Part shown: positions 24,786 to 34,143 of the stretch, in pieces | How positions within the stretch are numbered: position 1 is the first letter of the stretch | Layout: the number at the start of each line of letters is the position of its first letter | Translations under genes and position numbers: made by a program | From: an uncultured Leptolinea sp. | Lineage (GTDB): Bacteria > Chloroflexota > Anaerolineae > Anaerolineales > Anaerolineaceae | Direction of reading: 5' to 3' | NCBI GenBank assembly: GCA_903828565.1 | Contig: CAIKMQ010000030.1 | Span: 1 to 49,309 of the forward strand | DNA length: 49,309 nucleotides | The notes under the pieces: model-generated | What the model was told of the DNA's origin: nothing | Databases searched by the model: none | What the model saw: only the letters and a program-made list of their open reading frames with translations

Positions 24786-26120
24786 CTATGCAGCGAAGAT
24801 CTCGTCCAGTACCTCGGGGGCGAAGCGGCGCACCATCTCAGTGGTGATGCCGTTCTCGCGGCAGATGGCTTCGTACACATCCACACTCTTGCGGCGGACG
24901 CGCGCCTGCGTCTCTGTGTTCAGCCCCCACAGGCCAAAGCGTTGTGTCCAACCGCGCTCCCACTCGAAATTATCCACCAGCGACCAGTGGAAGTAGCCGC
25001 GCACCGGCCAGTTGAAGTTGACCGCGCGCCAGACCTGATGCACATGCTGCAGCAGATAACGCGGCCGCAACTCATCCGCGGCATCTTCCACGCCGTTCTC
25101 GGTGACGATGATTGGCAGCTTGAATTTCAAAGCCCACTTCAAGGCTTCGTACATCCCCGCCGGCACATTGGCAATGAAGCCAGTTGGGCTCAGGTCGGAC
25201 CCTTTGGGGTAGAAATTATGGATGAATTGCGTCTGTGGCCGGGTGAGGTCGAAAGCCACCAGGTCGCGTGAATAATAATTCACGCCGATGAAGTCTTGCG
25301 TGGCAACCGCGCCTGGTACCTGCTGTTTCAGGAAAGGAGTCACGAACCGGCCGTTCATGGCAGCCACAGGGATTGAATCATTAAAAAACTGGTGCTGAAT
25401 ACCCGCGGCAGTCCGATCCAGCGGAGACCAGGCGCGCGCGGGTTGGAAGCTGCGGTAGTTGATGGCAAAGCCCACCCGCGCCTCAGGCTGCAGCTCGTGG
25501 ATGGCGCGGTAAGCCAGGGCGTGCCCCCGGACAAGGTTCAGCATCACCTGCAGTGCGGTGGGTATGGACTGTTTTCCGGGAGGGAACATGCCGTAGACAT
25601 AACCCGAAACCGCGTACACATTGGGTTCGTTGATCGTCACCCAGGTGGTGCAATATTCTTTAAGCGCGGGTATCACCTTGCGGACGTAGCGTTCGAACCA
25701 TTCCGGGGCTTCCGCATTCTCCCAGCCGCCCTGCTCGGTCATCCAAAGCGGGTCGGTAAAGTGATGCAGGGTGACCATGGGTGCCAGCCCGCGATCGTAC
25801 ATTCCGCGGAGAATGGCGCGGTAATGGTCCAGCGCGTCCTCATCCCAGCGGTCACGGGCGGGTTGAATGCGGCTCCACTCGATCGAGAGGCGGTGGGCGT
25901 TCTGGCCGGTCTCCACAGCCCGGTCCAGGTCTTCCTTCCACCGGCCGCTCCACCAGTCACATGCCAGGCCGGCTTTCTGGCCAGCAATCACCCGGTCGGG
26001 TTCTACCTCCCAACGGGACCAGTTATTATTTTGGTTCGACCCTTCCACCTGGTGAGATGCTGTCGCGGTCCCCCACAGGAAACCCCGGGGGAAATGGTAG
26101 GATGCTGAATAGTCTGGCAT
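24786..26120 (-). CDS. Glycoside hydrolase family 1 (beta-glucosidase-like)
   Basis: 444 aa, a normal GH1 length. The TIM-barrel enzyme hydrolyses beta-linked glucosides, galactosides or fucosides with retention. The N-terminal signature FLWGTATASHQVEG is present. The acid/base is Glu165 in TINEPN and the nucleophile is Glu341 in IVTENG; the aglycone-site motif FHWSLVDNFEWE also fits. There is no signal peptide, so it acts on imported sugars in the cytoplasm. A perfect AGGAGG lies before the ATG. It follows the lipoprotein gene by 16 bp. Exact sugar specificity is not predictable. Confidence 0.93.
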   Translation of the reverse strand: MPDYSASYHFPRGFLWGTATASHQVEGSNQNNNWSRWEVEPDRVIAGQKAGLACDWWSGRWKEDLDRAVETGQNAHRLSIEWSRIQPARDRWDEDALDHYRAILRGMYDRGLAPMVTLHHFTDPLWMTEQGGWENAEAPEWFERYVRKVIPALKEYCTTWVTINEPNVYAVSGYVYGMFPPGKQSIPTALQVMLNLVRGHALAYRAIHELQPEARVGFAINYRSFQPARAWSPLDRTAAGIQHQFFNDSIPVAAMNGRFVTPFLKQQVPGAVATQDFIGVNYYSRDLVAFDLTRPQTQFIHNFYPKGSDLSPTGFIANVPAGMYEALKWALKFKLPIIVTENGVEDAADELRPRYLLQHVHQVWRAVNFNWPVRGYFHWSLVDNFEWERGWTQRFGLWGLNTETQARVRRKSVDVYEAICRENGITTEMVRRFAPEVLDEIFAA

Positions 26121-26136
26121 GGTTCCTCCTGGTGTT

Positions 26137-27033
26137 TTACGGCCCGGTGGGGCCAACTAGCATGGATGAGAGCATCGCATCCACTAATTGAATGGATGGG
26201 GTGAAAGAATCCAGCGGCTGTGATTCCAGCCCCGTGCGGATCGTTTGGCTGTAGGCTTCATAATTCGCGGCGAACGCGTCGAAATCATCCGGGAAGGGAT
26301 CCGGCCCTGATTGCAGAGATGGGTGTTGGATCGGTAAAACGGCCGCTACCCAGTATTTGCCATCCGCTGTCAAACCCTGGAACATATAGAACAATTCGTG
26401 GTTGTTGACCGGCATGAAAGACTGCCCGTACTGGGCGATAAACCGAATTCCCGCGCCGTTTTTGAACTCCACATAAGCTGGCAGGGCATGGAATATCCTT
26501 CCGGCATTCCAGGGTGGCAAGGATGGCACGGAGGGAGGATCTGCCGGGCGTTGCGCGAGGATCGTCTGCAATGCGGCTACCCTATCGGCGAAAGCCGGAT
26601 CCAGAGCAATAAAATCCTGCACAGGGTAAATGTAAAATTGCGGCTCATGGAAGGTGTTGCTAAGCGCGTAGCCTGTCAATGGGATTTTTTCGTGCAGAGG
26701 AGCGATCTCCCAGGGAGAGACATCCGCGCCATTGCTCACGCCGGGGATCACATCTGAAAGACCGCCCGATGCCACCACTGCGGGGATGTTGATCCGCAGC
26801 CAGGAGAATGTGAAGAGCGGCCCAATCGAGGAGGTCGGTTCCACAGTAGGAGGAACAGTGGTTTCGGTAGCAACCGGAGCTGGTAACTGGGTTACAGGCT
26901 GTTGTGTCGCGGCAGGCTCCACCACCGGCTCCGCCGGGGCCACGGTCGGAGCAGAAATAACCCCGGCCGGCAGGCTGCATGCCAACGCAACCAACAGAAG
27001 CATCCCAACTATGAAGAACGATCGCTTATTCAT
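26137..27033 (-). CDS. Lipoprotein of unknown function
   Basis: 298 aa. A signal peptide (MNKRSFFIVGMLLLVALAC) ends in the lipobox ALAC, with Cys19 as the lipidated residue, so the protein should be tethered outside the membrane. A Pro/Thr/Val-rich linker (20-75) precedes a globular domain of about 220 residues with many aromatic residues (IRFIAQYGQSF, HELFYMFQGL). I recognise no family. AAGGAGG precedes the start. It sits between the thiolase gene (19 bp) and the glycosidase gene (16 bp), so the three are probably one transcript without an obvious shared pathway. Confidence 0.75.
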   Translation of the reverse strand: MNKRSFFIVGMLLLVALACSLPAGVISAPTVAPAEPVVEPAATQQPVTQLPAPVATETTVPPTVEPTSSIGPLFTFSWLRINIPAVVASGGLSDVIPGVSNGADVSPWEIAPLHEKIPLTGYALSNTFHEPQFYIYPVQDFIALDPAFADRVAALQTILAQRPADPPSVPSLPPWNAGRIFHALPAYVEFKNGAGIRFIAQYGQSFMPVNNHELFYMFQGLTADGKYWVAAVLPIQHPSLQSGPDPFPDDFDAFAANYEAYSQTIRTGLESQPLDSFTPSIQLVDAMLSSMLVGPTGP

Positions 27034-27052
27034 AACTGCCTCCTTTTTAGCA

Positions 27053-28270
27053 TCACCCCAGCCATTCAACGATCATGGCCTGTCCCTGGCCCACCCCCAC
27101 GCACAGCGCGGCCAGTCCGTAGAAGGGGCGTGGACTAACCGCGGCGCGGGCAGACATCTCGTTCAGCAGGGTCGCCAGAATACGCGCACCGGAGCATCCC
27201 AACGGGTGGCCCAGCGCCACTGCTCCGCCATTTACATTGGTGATCTCATGACTTAAGCCCAACTCCTGCATACAGGCAAGGACCTGTACCGCGAAGGCTT
27301 CATTGATCTCAGCCAGGCTGATCTGCCCTAGCGACAGGCCGGCATGCGCCAGCGCCTTGCGGGCGGCTGCTACCGGCCCCATCCCCATCAGGCGCGGCTC
27401 CAGCCCGACCACCGCGGTAGAAACGATCCTTGCCAGTGGTTTTGCGCCGAATTTCTTTAAGCTGCTTTCAGACATCAATACCAAACCCGCTGCCCCGTCA
27501 TTTAAACCGGAAGCATTGCCGGCTGTGACGGTGCCATCCTTTTTGAACGCGGGCTTCAAGCGCGCGAGGCTTTCCTGCGTGGTGTCACGCCGTGGACGTT
27601 CATCCCGGTCTACCAGCAAGTTATCGCCTTTCTTTCCGGCAACTTCAACCGGCAGGATCTCACGCGCGGTCTTCCCTGAATCTTGCGCTGCGATCGCCCG
27701 TTGATGGCTGGCAACTGCGAAGGCATCCTGCTGCTCACGGGAGATAGAGTATTTTTCGGCAATATTCTCTGCCGTCACCCCCATCGGGTCGGTGCCGTAA
27801 CTCTCAGTCAGGCGTGGATTGGTGAAACGCCATCCCATAGCGGTATCGAAAACGGTCAGATTACCGAATGCGTATGCCTGTTCTGCTTTTCCAAATACAT
27901 AAGGTGCACGTGACATGCTTTCCACCCCGCCAGCCAGGTACAAATCACCATCACCAGCGCGGATGCAGCGCGCCGCCTGCGTGATTGCTTCCAACCCGCT
28001 GGCACACAGGCGGTTGACGGTGTGCGCCGGGACTTCCACCGGCAGCCCGGCAAGCAGCGTAGACATTCGCGCTATGTTGCGGTTGTCTTCCCCCGCCTGA
28101 TTAGCGCAGCCCAGCACGACTTCATCTACCTGGTACGGATCCAGATGATTGCGTTCCACCAGCACGGAAAGGACACGTGCCGCCAGGTCATCCGGCCGCA
28201 CGCTCGCGAGCCCGCCACCCAGCGCGCCAATTGGCGTCCGGATGGCATCTACGATATAAGCATCAGACAT
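27053..28270 (-). CDS. Thiolase (acetyl-CoA acetyltransferase / beta-ketoadipyl-CoA thiolase type)
   Basis: 405 aa. A degradative-type thiolase that cleaves or condenses 3-ketoacyl-CoA. The catalytic residues are all present: Cys89 in [10 protein letters not shown], His355 in [10 protein letters not shown] and Cys390 in [21 protein letters not shown] and the [11 protein letters not shown] segment resemble PcaF/PaaJ (3-oxoadipyl-CoA thiolase), but AtoB-type activity cannot be excluded because no aromatic-degradation or fatty-acid genes are adjacent. GGAGG stands six to seven bases before the ATG; the longer frame upstream crosses the -10 box. First gene of a three-gene run. Confidence 0.92.
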   Translation of the reverse strand: MSDAYIVDAIRTPIGALGGGLASVRPDDLAARVLSVLVERNHLDPYQVDEVVLGCANQAGEDNRNIARMSTLLAGLPVEVPAHTVNRLCASGLEAITQAARCIRAGDGDLYLAGGVESMSRAPYVFGKAEQAYAFGNLTVFDTAMGWRFTNPRLTESYGTDPMGVTAENIAEKYSISREQQDAFAVASHQRAIAAQDSGKTAREILPVEVAGKKGDNLLVDRDERPRRDTTQESLARLKPAFKKDGTVTAGNASGLNDGAAGLVLMSESSLKKFGAKPLARIVSTAVVGLEPRLMGMGPVAAARKALAHAGLSLGQISLAEINEAFAVQVLACMQELGLSHEITNVNGGAVALGHPLGCSGARILATLLNEMSARAAVSPRPFYGLAALCVGVGQGQAMIVEWLG

Positions 28271-28288
28271 ACACACCTCCACATCCGT

Positions 28289-28294
28289 ATTGTA
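28289..28294 (-). promoter_or_regulatory. Possible -10 box of the thiolase operon
   Basis: TACAAT on the minus strand, 18 bases before the thiolase ATG; the expected leader is about 12 bases and just covers the GGAGG site. No good -35. Confidence 0.35.
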
Positions 28295-28335
28295 GCATGC
28301 CTCCCGCGGAACCCTTTTACAATCCGCTGGTTCCC

Positions 28336-28364
28336 TTGACAACCTCATGCGACAGGGGTATATT
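28336..28364 (+). promoter_or_regulatory. Strong promoter of the marR-ABC exporter operon
   Basis: TTGACA, 17-base spacer, TATATT. This is the closest match to the sigma-70 consensus in the window; transcription should start near 28371. Confidence 0.75.
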
Positions 28365-28374
28365 TCCACGCCTA

Positions 28375-28394
28375 ATAGTTCTACGTGTTACTAT
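28375..28394. promoter_or_regulatory. Possible MarR operator
   Basis: ATAGT and ACTAT form an inverted repeat with a 10-base centre directly over the expected transcription start. The position and two-turn spacing fit autorepression by the MarR protein encoded next. Short arms make this tentative. Confidence 0.4.
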
Positions 28395-28412
28395 ATTCAA
28401 GGAAGAGATGGC

Positions 28413-28976
28413 ATGGACCATAACCACAGGGATCCTGAACAAGTAAAGGAACGCATCCAGCAGGTGCTGCGAGACCGGTTTAATATTGAAGACGCTACCG
28501 GCCTGGAATTGCTCACAGCCATGCACCGCGTGACGGTCATGAGCAACATCCTGGATACACAGGGAGATGGTGAAGAGCTGGAGCTTTCAGGCCCACGCTG
28601 GTGGCTGATGTTGCGCCTTTTCTTCGAAGAAGAGATGGACAATGATGCCGGGTTGACACCTTCCCACCTCAGCCATACCCAGCGCGTCAGCCGCAACACA
28701 ATCAGCTCATTGCTGCGCGGTTTGGAAAGCCAGGAATTGATCGTACGCGTGACCGATCCTTCAGACCTGCGGATTTTCCGCATCCGTCTCTCGGACACAG
28801 GCCGTCAGTTGATCCTGCGTACCGTCCCGGCACGGATACAGGCTCTCAACCGTCTGTACGCTGTCCTCTCTCCCCGGGAGAAAGATGAATTATTACGCAT
28901 TCTGCACAAACTGGATCGGGCATTGAAACAGGCAACGTGTCCACATCATCATACGGGCGGTGAAGGTACCGCCTGA
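28413..28976 (+). CDS. MarR-family transcriptional regulator
   Basis: 187 aa, a winged-helix DNA-binding protein. The recognition helix and wing lie at about 95-145 (RVSRNTISSLLRGLESQEL, then DPSDLRIFRIRLSDTG). Helices on both sides supply the dimer interface. A His-rich tail (CPHHHTGGEG) could bind metal but may be incidental. The start has AAGGA nine bases upstream. It is 18 bp ahead of the exporter genes, behind a strong promoter with a possible operator, the common layout for a drug- or lipid-responsive repressor of its own exporter. The ligand is unknown. Confidence 0.9.
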   Translation: MDHNHRDPEQVKERIQQVLRDRFNIEDATGLELLTAMHRVTVMSNILDTQGDGEELELSGPRWWLMLRLFFEEEMDNDAGLTPSHLSHTQRVSRNTISSLLRGLESQELIVRVTDPSDLRIFRIRLSDTGRQLILRTVPARIQALNRLYAVLSPREKDELLRILHKLDRALKQATCPHHHTGGEGTA

Positions 28977-28994
28977 TCTATAACAGGAGCGTTT

Positions 28995-31253
28995 ATGAAG
29001 TTACTGAAGTATTTAAAACCCTATTTACCCCAGATGCTGCTCGTCCTTGTACTGTTGTTCGTACAGGCGAACGCAGACCTGGCCTTACCGGATTATTTAT
29101 CACGCATCGTCAATAACGGCATCCAGCAGGGCGGCATTACAAGCCCAACACCTGAAGCGATCCGTGCCAGCCAGCTGGAAAAACTTTCACTGTTCATGGC
29201 GGAGCCGGATGCGGCTCGCGTGAAGGCGAATTTCACACTGCAAAACCCGGCAACAGCCGGGGAAGAGCTGGTGAAACAATACCCGCTGTTGGCGACAGAA
29301 TCCATCTACACGCTCAACGTGCTGACGATTGATGAACAAACCTGGATGGATACCACCTTCACCCGTGCCAACCTGGCGCTTGCCGGCGTAGAAAAACTTC
29401 TGGCCGACCCGGCAAAAGCCGCTACGGTTGCCGCTGGTATGGGTTTCGATCTTTCCAAAATCCCAGCGGGAACCGACCTGTTCCAGGTTCTTGGCACCCT
29501 GCCAGCAGCTCAACGTCAGGCGATGGTCACACGCATATCATCCGCTGTGGAAGGGCAGCTGGTGACACTTGGCGAAGGGATGTCAAAACAGGCTGCCATC
29601 GCCCTCGTGCGCACAGAATATGATGCCCTGGGCATGGATACCACCCGCATGCAGCAAGGATACATTTTACAGGTTGGCGGGTTGATGCTGCTCATCACCC
29701 TGCTTTCAGCTGCGTGCATGATCATCGTCAGCCTTATCTCTGCCCGCGTAGCTGCCGGTTTCGCTCGTGATACCCGTTCACGGGTCTTCTCTCGTGTCGA
29801 ATCCTTCTCCAACCGTGAATTTGACCACTTCTCCACCGCATCTCTCATCACCCGCACGACCAATGACATCACCCAGGTGCAGATGGTGGTGATGATGATG
29901 CTGCGCATGGTCTTCTACGCACCCATCATGGGGGTTGGCGGAATCATCCGGGCGATCAATAAAGATTCATCCATGTGGTGGATTATTGCCGTCGCCGTTG
30001 GTATGCTGCTCAGCCTGATCGTGGTTCTCTTTACTCTGGCTCTGCCAAAATTCAAGCGGATGCAAACACTGATAGACCGGTTGAACCTGGTCATGCGCGA
30101 GAACCTCTCGGGTATGATGGTCATCCGCGCTTTCAACCGCCAGGCTTTTGAAGAAAAACGTTTTGAACAAGCCAACCAAGACCTGACCGGCAATACCCTG
30201 TTCGTCACACGGTTGATGGCCAGCATGTTCCCTGCCATGACCATCATCATGAACGGCGTATCTGTATTGATCATCTGGATCGGTAGCCACCAGGTGGCTG
30301 AAGCCAAAATGCTGGTAGGCGATATGATCGCTTTCCTTCAATACGCCATGCAGATCGTCTTCTCCTTCCTGATGATGTCAATGATGTTTATCTTCCTTCC
30401 GCGCGCTTCTGTATCCGCAGACCGTATCGCTGAAGTGATCGATATGGAACCAGAGATCAAGGACCCCGAAAAACCGGTAGCTTTTTCTGAACCTTTCAAA
30501 GGCACCGTGGAATTCCGTAATGTTTCCTTCCATTACCCCGGCGCGGATGAGAACGTCATCTGCAGCATCAATTTTACTGCCCGCCCAGGTGAGACAACTG
30601 CTATCATCGGTTCGACTGGTTCAGGCAAGTCCACCGTGGTGAACCTCATTCCCCGCTTCTATGATGTCACCGAAGGGGAGATCCTGATTAGCGGGTTGGA
30701 TATCCGCAAGGTTACCCAGCACGAACTCCGCGAAAGGATTGGTTACATCCCGCAAAAGAGCGTTCTCTTCTCTGGAACTATTGCCACCAACCTGTTATAT
30801 GCGGATGAGAACGCAGCAGATTCTGTCTTGCAAGAAGCCATCGAGATATCACAGGCACAGGAGTTTGTATCTACCGACCCGGAAGGGATGGAAAAAGAGA
30901 TCTCACAGGGCGGAGTAAATGTCTCTGGTGGCCAGAAACAACGACTATCCATCGCCCGCGCGCTGGTAAAGCGTGCGCCGATCTATATTTTCGACGACAG
31001 TTTTTCAGCGCTGGACTTCAAAACAGATGCCGCGCTGCGGCGCGCCTTGCGCGAACGTGCGCACACCAGCCAGTCCCCGGCAACTCTGATCGTTGTTACC
31101 CAGCGCGTTTCCACCATCCGCCATGCTGAGCAGATCATCGTTCTGGATGAAGGCAACATGGTTGGACGGGGTACCCATGAAGAACTAATGAAAACCTGCG
31201 AAACCTATCGTGAGATTGCGCTTTCGCAGCTTAGCCAGGAGGAATTGGCATGA
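28995..31253 (+). CDS. ABC exporter half-transporter with degenerate catalytic site and large extracytoplasmic insert
   Basis: 752 aa, type IV ABC exporter (MsbA/TM287 fold). After the first helix (about 12-32) there is an insert of roughly 180 residues, mostly helical, before the second helix near 232; other half-transporters are 570-620 aa. The nucleotide-binding domain has Walker A GSTGSGKS (539-546), signature VSGGQKQ and Walker B IYIFDD, where the catalytic Glu is Asp668. That Glu-to-Asp change marks the inactive-site subunit of heterodimers such as TM287/288, LmrCD and BmrCD. Its stop overlaps the ATG of the partner gene. AGGAG precedes the start. Exported substrate unknown: drugs, lipids or peptides are possible. 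Confidence 0.92.
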   Translation: MKLLKYLKPYLPQMLLVLVLLFVQANADLALPDYLSRIVNNGIQQGGITSPTPEAIRASQLEKLSLFMAEPDAARVKANFTLQNPATAGEELVKQYPLLATESIYTLNVLTIDEQTWMDTTFTRANLALAGVEKLLADPAKAATVAAGMGFDLSKIPAGTDLFQVLGTLPAAQRQAMVTRISSAVEGQLVTLGEGMSKQAAIALVRTEYDALGMDTTRMQQGYILQVGGLMLLITLLSAACMIIVSLISARVAAGFARDTRSRVFSRVESFSNREFDHFSTASLITRTTNDITQVQMVVMMMLRMVFYAPIMGVGGIIRAINKDSSMWWIIAVAVGMLLSLIVVLFTLALPKFKRMQTLIDRLNLVMRENLSGMMVIRAFNRQAFEEKRFEQANQDLTGNTLFVTRLMASMFPAMTIIMNGVSVLIIWIGSHQVAEAKMLVGDMIAFLQYAMQIVFSFLMMSMMFIFLPRASVSADRIAEVIDMEPEIKDPEKPVAFSEPFKGTVEFRNVSFHYPGADENVICSINFTARPGETTAIIGSTGSGKSTVVNLIPRFYDVTEGEILISGLDIRKVTQHELRERIGYIPQKSVLFSGTIATNLLYADENAADSVLQEAIEISQAQEFVSTDPEGMEKEISQGGVNVSGGQKQRLSIARALVKRAPIYIFDDSFSALDFKTDAALRRALRERAHTSQSPATLIVVTQRVSTIRHAEQIIVLDEGNMVGRGTHEELMKTCETYREIALSQLSQEELA

Positions 31254-33130
31254 TGCACGGAGGAATGTCTCAGCAATCGGGCAACAACCGCTCCAACCAG
31301 CGGCGCGGCCCCATGGGCGGCGGCCCAATGCAATTTATGAAAGGGGACAAGGCTCGCGATTTCAAAGCTACCATGCGGAACCTGGTGAAGTACCTGGGCG
31401 AATACCGCCTGGCGATCGTGATCGTCATGCTGCTTGCTGCCGCATCTACAGTTTTCGGAATCGTCGGCCCCAAGATTCTCGGTAAAGCCACGACTGCCCT
31501 CTTCGAAGGCATTATGGGCAAGATTGCCGGCACCGGGCCGGGAGTAGATTTCACCTATATTGGCAACATCCTGCTTTCGCTTGTTGGCTTATATGTCCTC
31601 TCAGCCGCTTTCGGGTATATCCAGGGCTGGGCTATGTCTGGCGTTACAGCTAAGATCACTTACCGCTTCCGCAAGGATATTGCCGCAAAGGTGAACCGCA
31701 TGCCCCTGGGGTACTTCGATGGCACCAATCACGGAGAGGTGCTCTCCCGCGTCACCAATGATGTGGATACGATCAGCCAGACGATGAATCAGAGTCTTTC
31801 GCAGATTATTACCTCTGTGGTCAGCGTGATCGGCACCCTGGTGATGATGCTCACAATCAGTTGGCAGATGACTCTGGCTGCCCTGGTGGTCATCCCCCTA
31901 TCGATGATCCTCACGATGGGAGTCATCGGTAAATCGCAAAAGTACTTCAAAGACCAGCAGGATTACCTCGGACACCTGAACGGACACATTGAAGAAATGT
32001 ATGGCGGCCATATCGTCATGAAAGCCTTCAACGGAGAAGCCAAGAGTGTGCAGAAGTTCGATCAATACAACGGCATTCTTTTCAAAACTGCCTGGAAATC
32101 TCAGTTTCTTTCCGGCTTGATCATGCCAATGATGAACTTCATCGGCAACGTGGGTTACGTGGCAGTCACCGTACTTGGCGGGTACCTCGCCATCCGCAAA
32201 CTGGTCACCGTTGGTGATATTCAAGCTTTCATTCAATATGTGCGCGGGTTTATGCAGCCCATATCACAGATTGCCAATATATCAAATGTACTTCAGCAGA
32301 CAGCCGCAGCCGCAGAACGTGTGTTTGAATTCCTGTCCGAAGCGGAAGAAAGCCCCGATGTTGCCAACCCGTACATTCCGGCGCAGGTTCCCGGCAGCGT
32401 GGAATTCCGCAGCGTGGAGTTTGGCTATAACCCCGAAAAGACCATCATCCGCAACTTCTCAGAAAAAGTGGCTCCCGGGCAGAAAATCGCCATCGTTGGC
32501 CCCACCGGGGCTGGTAAGACCACAATGGTCAAACTGCTGATGCGCTTCTATGATGTGAACCAAGGTGCGATCCTTGTGGACGGCCACGACATCCGTGAAT
32601 ATTCCCGGGGTGACCTGCGCTGCATGTTTGGTATGGTTCTTCAAGATACCTGGTTATTCAATGGAAACATCATGGATAACATCCGCTACGGACGACCGGA
32701 TGCCAGCGACGATGAGGTCTACGCAGCCGCACGCGCAGCCCATGTGGATCATTTCGTCCACACGCTCCCTGAGGGATATCACACCATCCTGAATGAGGAA
32801 GCCAGTAACATCTCGCAGGGACAGAAGCAGTTGATCACCATTGCGCGTGCGATCCTGACCGATCCCAATATCCTCATCCTGGACGAGGCGACTTCGTCTG
32901 TAGATACCCGTACCGAAGTGCTCATCCAGAAAGCAATGATCAACCTGATGAAAGGCCGAACTTCCTTCATCATTGCCCACCGCCTGAGTACGATCCGCGA
33001 TGCCGACCTCATCCTGGTGATGCGCGACGGAGATATCGTAGAACAGGGCAGCCAACAGGAACTGATCGCTAAAAAAGGCTTCTACGCCGAGCTATATAAC
33101 AGCCAGTTCGAACGCGCTGCCGAAGCATAG
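31250..33130 (+). CDS. ABC exporter half-transporter, catalytic partner
   Basis: 626 aa. Six membrane helices (about 45-360) are followed by a nucleotide-binding domain with Walker A GPTGAGKTT, signature ISQGQKQ and Walker B ILILDEATSSVD with the catalytic Glu546 intact; His-loop IIAHRLSTI. The SQGQ form of the signature and the intact Glu are what the active-site partner (TM288/LmrD/BmrD type) shows. The N-terminus is a Gly/Pro/Asn-rich stretch of about 30 residues. The ATG overlaps the preceding stop and is served by AGGAGG. A strong terminator follows, closing the MarR operon. Confidence 0.93.
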   Translation: MMHGGMSQQSGNNRSNQRRGPMGGGPMQFMKGDKARDFKATMRNLVKYLGEYRLAIVIVMLLAAASTVFGIVGPKILGKATTALFEGIMGKIAGTGPGVDFTYIGNILLSLVGLYVLSAAFGYIQGWAMSGVTAKITYRFRKDIAAKVNRMPLGYFDGTNHGEVLSRVTNDVDTISQTMNQSLSQIITSVVSVIGTLVMMLTISWQMTLAALVVIPLSMILTMGVIGKSQKYFKDQQDYLGHLNGHIEEMYGGHIVMKAFNGEAKSVQKFDQYNGILFKTAWKSQFLSGLIMPMMNFIGNVGYVAVTVLGGYLAIRKLVTVGDIQAFIQYVRGFMQPISQIANISNVLQQTAAAAERVFEFLSEAEESPDVANPYIPAQVPGSVEFRSVEFGYNPEKTIIRNFSEKVAPGQKIAIVGPTGAGKTTMVKLLMRFYDVNQGAILVDGHDIREYSRGDLRCMFGMVLQDTWLFNGNIMDNIRYGRPDASDDEVYAAARAAHVDHFVHTLPEGYHTILNEEASNISQGQKQLITIARAILTDPNILILDEATSSVDTRTEVLIQKAMINLMKGRTSFIIAHRLSTIRDADLILVMRDGDIVEQGSQQELIAKKGFYAELYNSQFERAAEA

Positions 33131-33138
33131 ACTCACCA

Positions 33139-33168
33139 GCCCTCCCGAAAACGGGAGGGCTTTTTTAT
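33139..33168 (+). terminator. Terminator of the MarR-exporter operon
   Basis: GCCCTCCCG and CGGGAGGGC (9 bp) around AAAA, followed by TTTTTT. A textbook intrinsic terminator. Confidence 0.95.
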
Positions 33169-33192
33169 CCCCTCTACTATTCTGGCGGGGTG

Positions 33193-33198
33193 TAAAAT
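33193..33198 (+). promoter_or_regulatory. -10 box six bases before the first YbhF-like ATPase gene
   Basis: TAAAAT, six bases (AGAACC), ATG. No ribosome site; probable leaderless mRNA. The -35 is poor. Confidence 0.45.
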
Positions 33199-33204
33199 AG
33201 AACC

Positions 33205-34143
33205 ATGAACGAGATCGTCATTAGTTCACTGGTCAAAGCCTACCCGCATCAGAAAAGCAGCTCTCCGGCACTGGATGGCCTGCAGCTTTCCATAGAAGCT
33301 GGCTGCTTGTTCGGTTTGGTTGGCCCGGATGGCGCAGGAAAAACGACACTGATGCGCGTACTGGCCACCGTGCTGCTGCCCACATCAGGGACTGCCTCGA
33401 TCTTCGGAGCAGATGTCCGGCATGACCCGGAAACTATCCGCAGGACCACCGGCTATATGCCACAAAATTTCTCACTCTACCCTGACCTTTCGGTTGAGGA
33501 GAACCTGCGCTTTTTCGCAGAAATGCAAGGGGTGAGCACCACTGAGCAGAACCAGCGTATCCCCCGCCTGTTGGATTTTGCCCGCCTGCAGGAATTTCGC
33601 AATCGCCGCAGTGAGCACCTTTCCGGTGGGATGCGCAAGAAACTTGCCCTGGCCTGTGCCCTGATACACAACCCCAGCCTGCTTTTGCTGGATGAACCAA
33701 CTACCGGCGTTGACCCCGTCTCCCGCCGGGAACTCTGGCACCTGCTGACCGAAGTGATTGGCCGCGGTGTGACCGTGGTCGTTTCCACGCCATATATGGA
33801 TGAAGCCGAACGTTGTCACATGGTTGGCATGCTCTACCAGGGGCACCTGCTGGCACAGGCAACCCCGCAGGAGCTGATCGCCTCCTTCCCCTATCAGCTG
33901 GTGGAGATCCGTACTGAGCCGGCTGCCAGCGCGCGCCAGGCTCTGGAACAGCTGCCCGATCTCATCTCCTGGCGCATGGTCGGTGACCGCCTGCGCCTGG
34001 CGATCCCGGATGCACCTCTGGCGCTCAGCCAGCTGAGATCGATCCTTTCTTCGCTCAGCGCAGAGTCTCTGCTGCTCCGTCAGGCAAGGCCGTCTATGGA
34101 AGATGTTTTTATTCACCTCTCCGCGGAAGGTAGAGCATCATGA
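33205..34143 (+). CDS. ABC transporter ATPase, first of a YbhF-like pair
   Basis: 312 aa. The nucleotide-binding domain shows Walker A GPDGAGKTT (about 44-52), signature LSGGMRKK and Walker B LLLLDEPTTGVD. The switch histidine is replaced: the usual STHYMDEA reads STPYMDEA (Pro196). Loss of the switch His on the first ATPase is a feature I associate with the N-terminal half of fused YbhF/RbbA-type proteins, so this and the next gene correspond to the split halves. The start has no ribosome site but follows a -10 box by six bases. Its stop overlaps the next ATG (ATGA). Partner permease not found. Confidence 0.88.
   Translation: MNEIVISSLVKAYPHQKSSSPALDGLQLSIEAGCLFGLVGPDGAGKTTLMRVLATVLLPTSGTASIFGADVRHDPETIRRTTGYMPQNFSLYPDLSVEENLRFFAEMQGVSTTEQNQRIPRLLDFARLQEFRNRRSEHLSGGMRKKLALACALIHNPSLLLLDEPTTGVDPVSRRELWHLLTEVIGRGVTVVVSTPYMDEAERCHMVGMLYQGHLLAQATPQELIASFPYQLVEIRTEPAASARQALEQLPDLISWRMVGDRLRLAIPDAPLALSQLRSILSSLSAESLLLRQARPSMEDVFIHLSAEGRAS

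Noticed and set aside
28271-28369. Longer N-terminus for the thiolase
   Set aside because: The thiolase fold begins at the GGAGG-served ATG; the extension contains the likely -10 box and is not thiolase-like.
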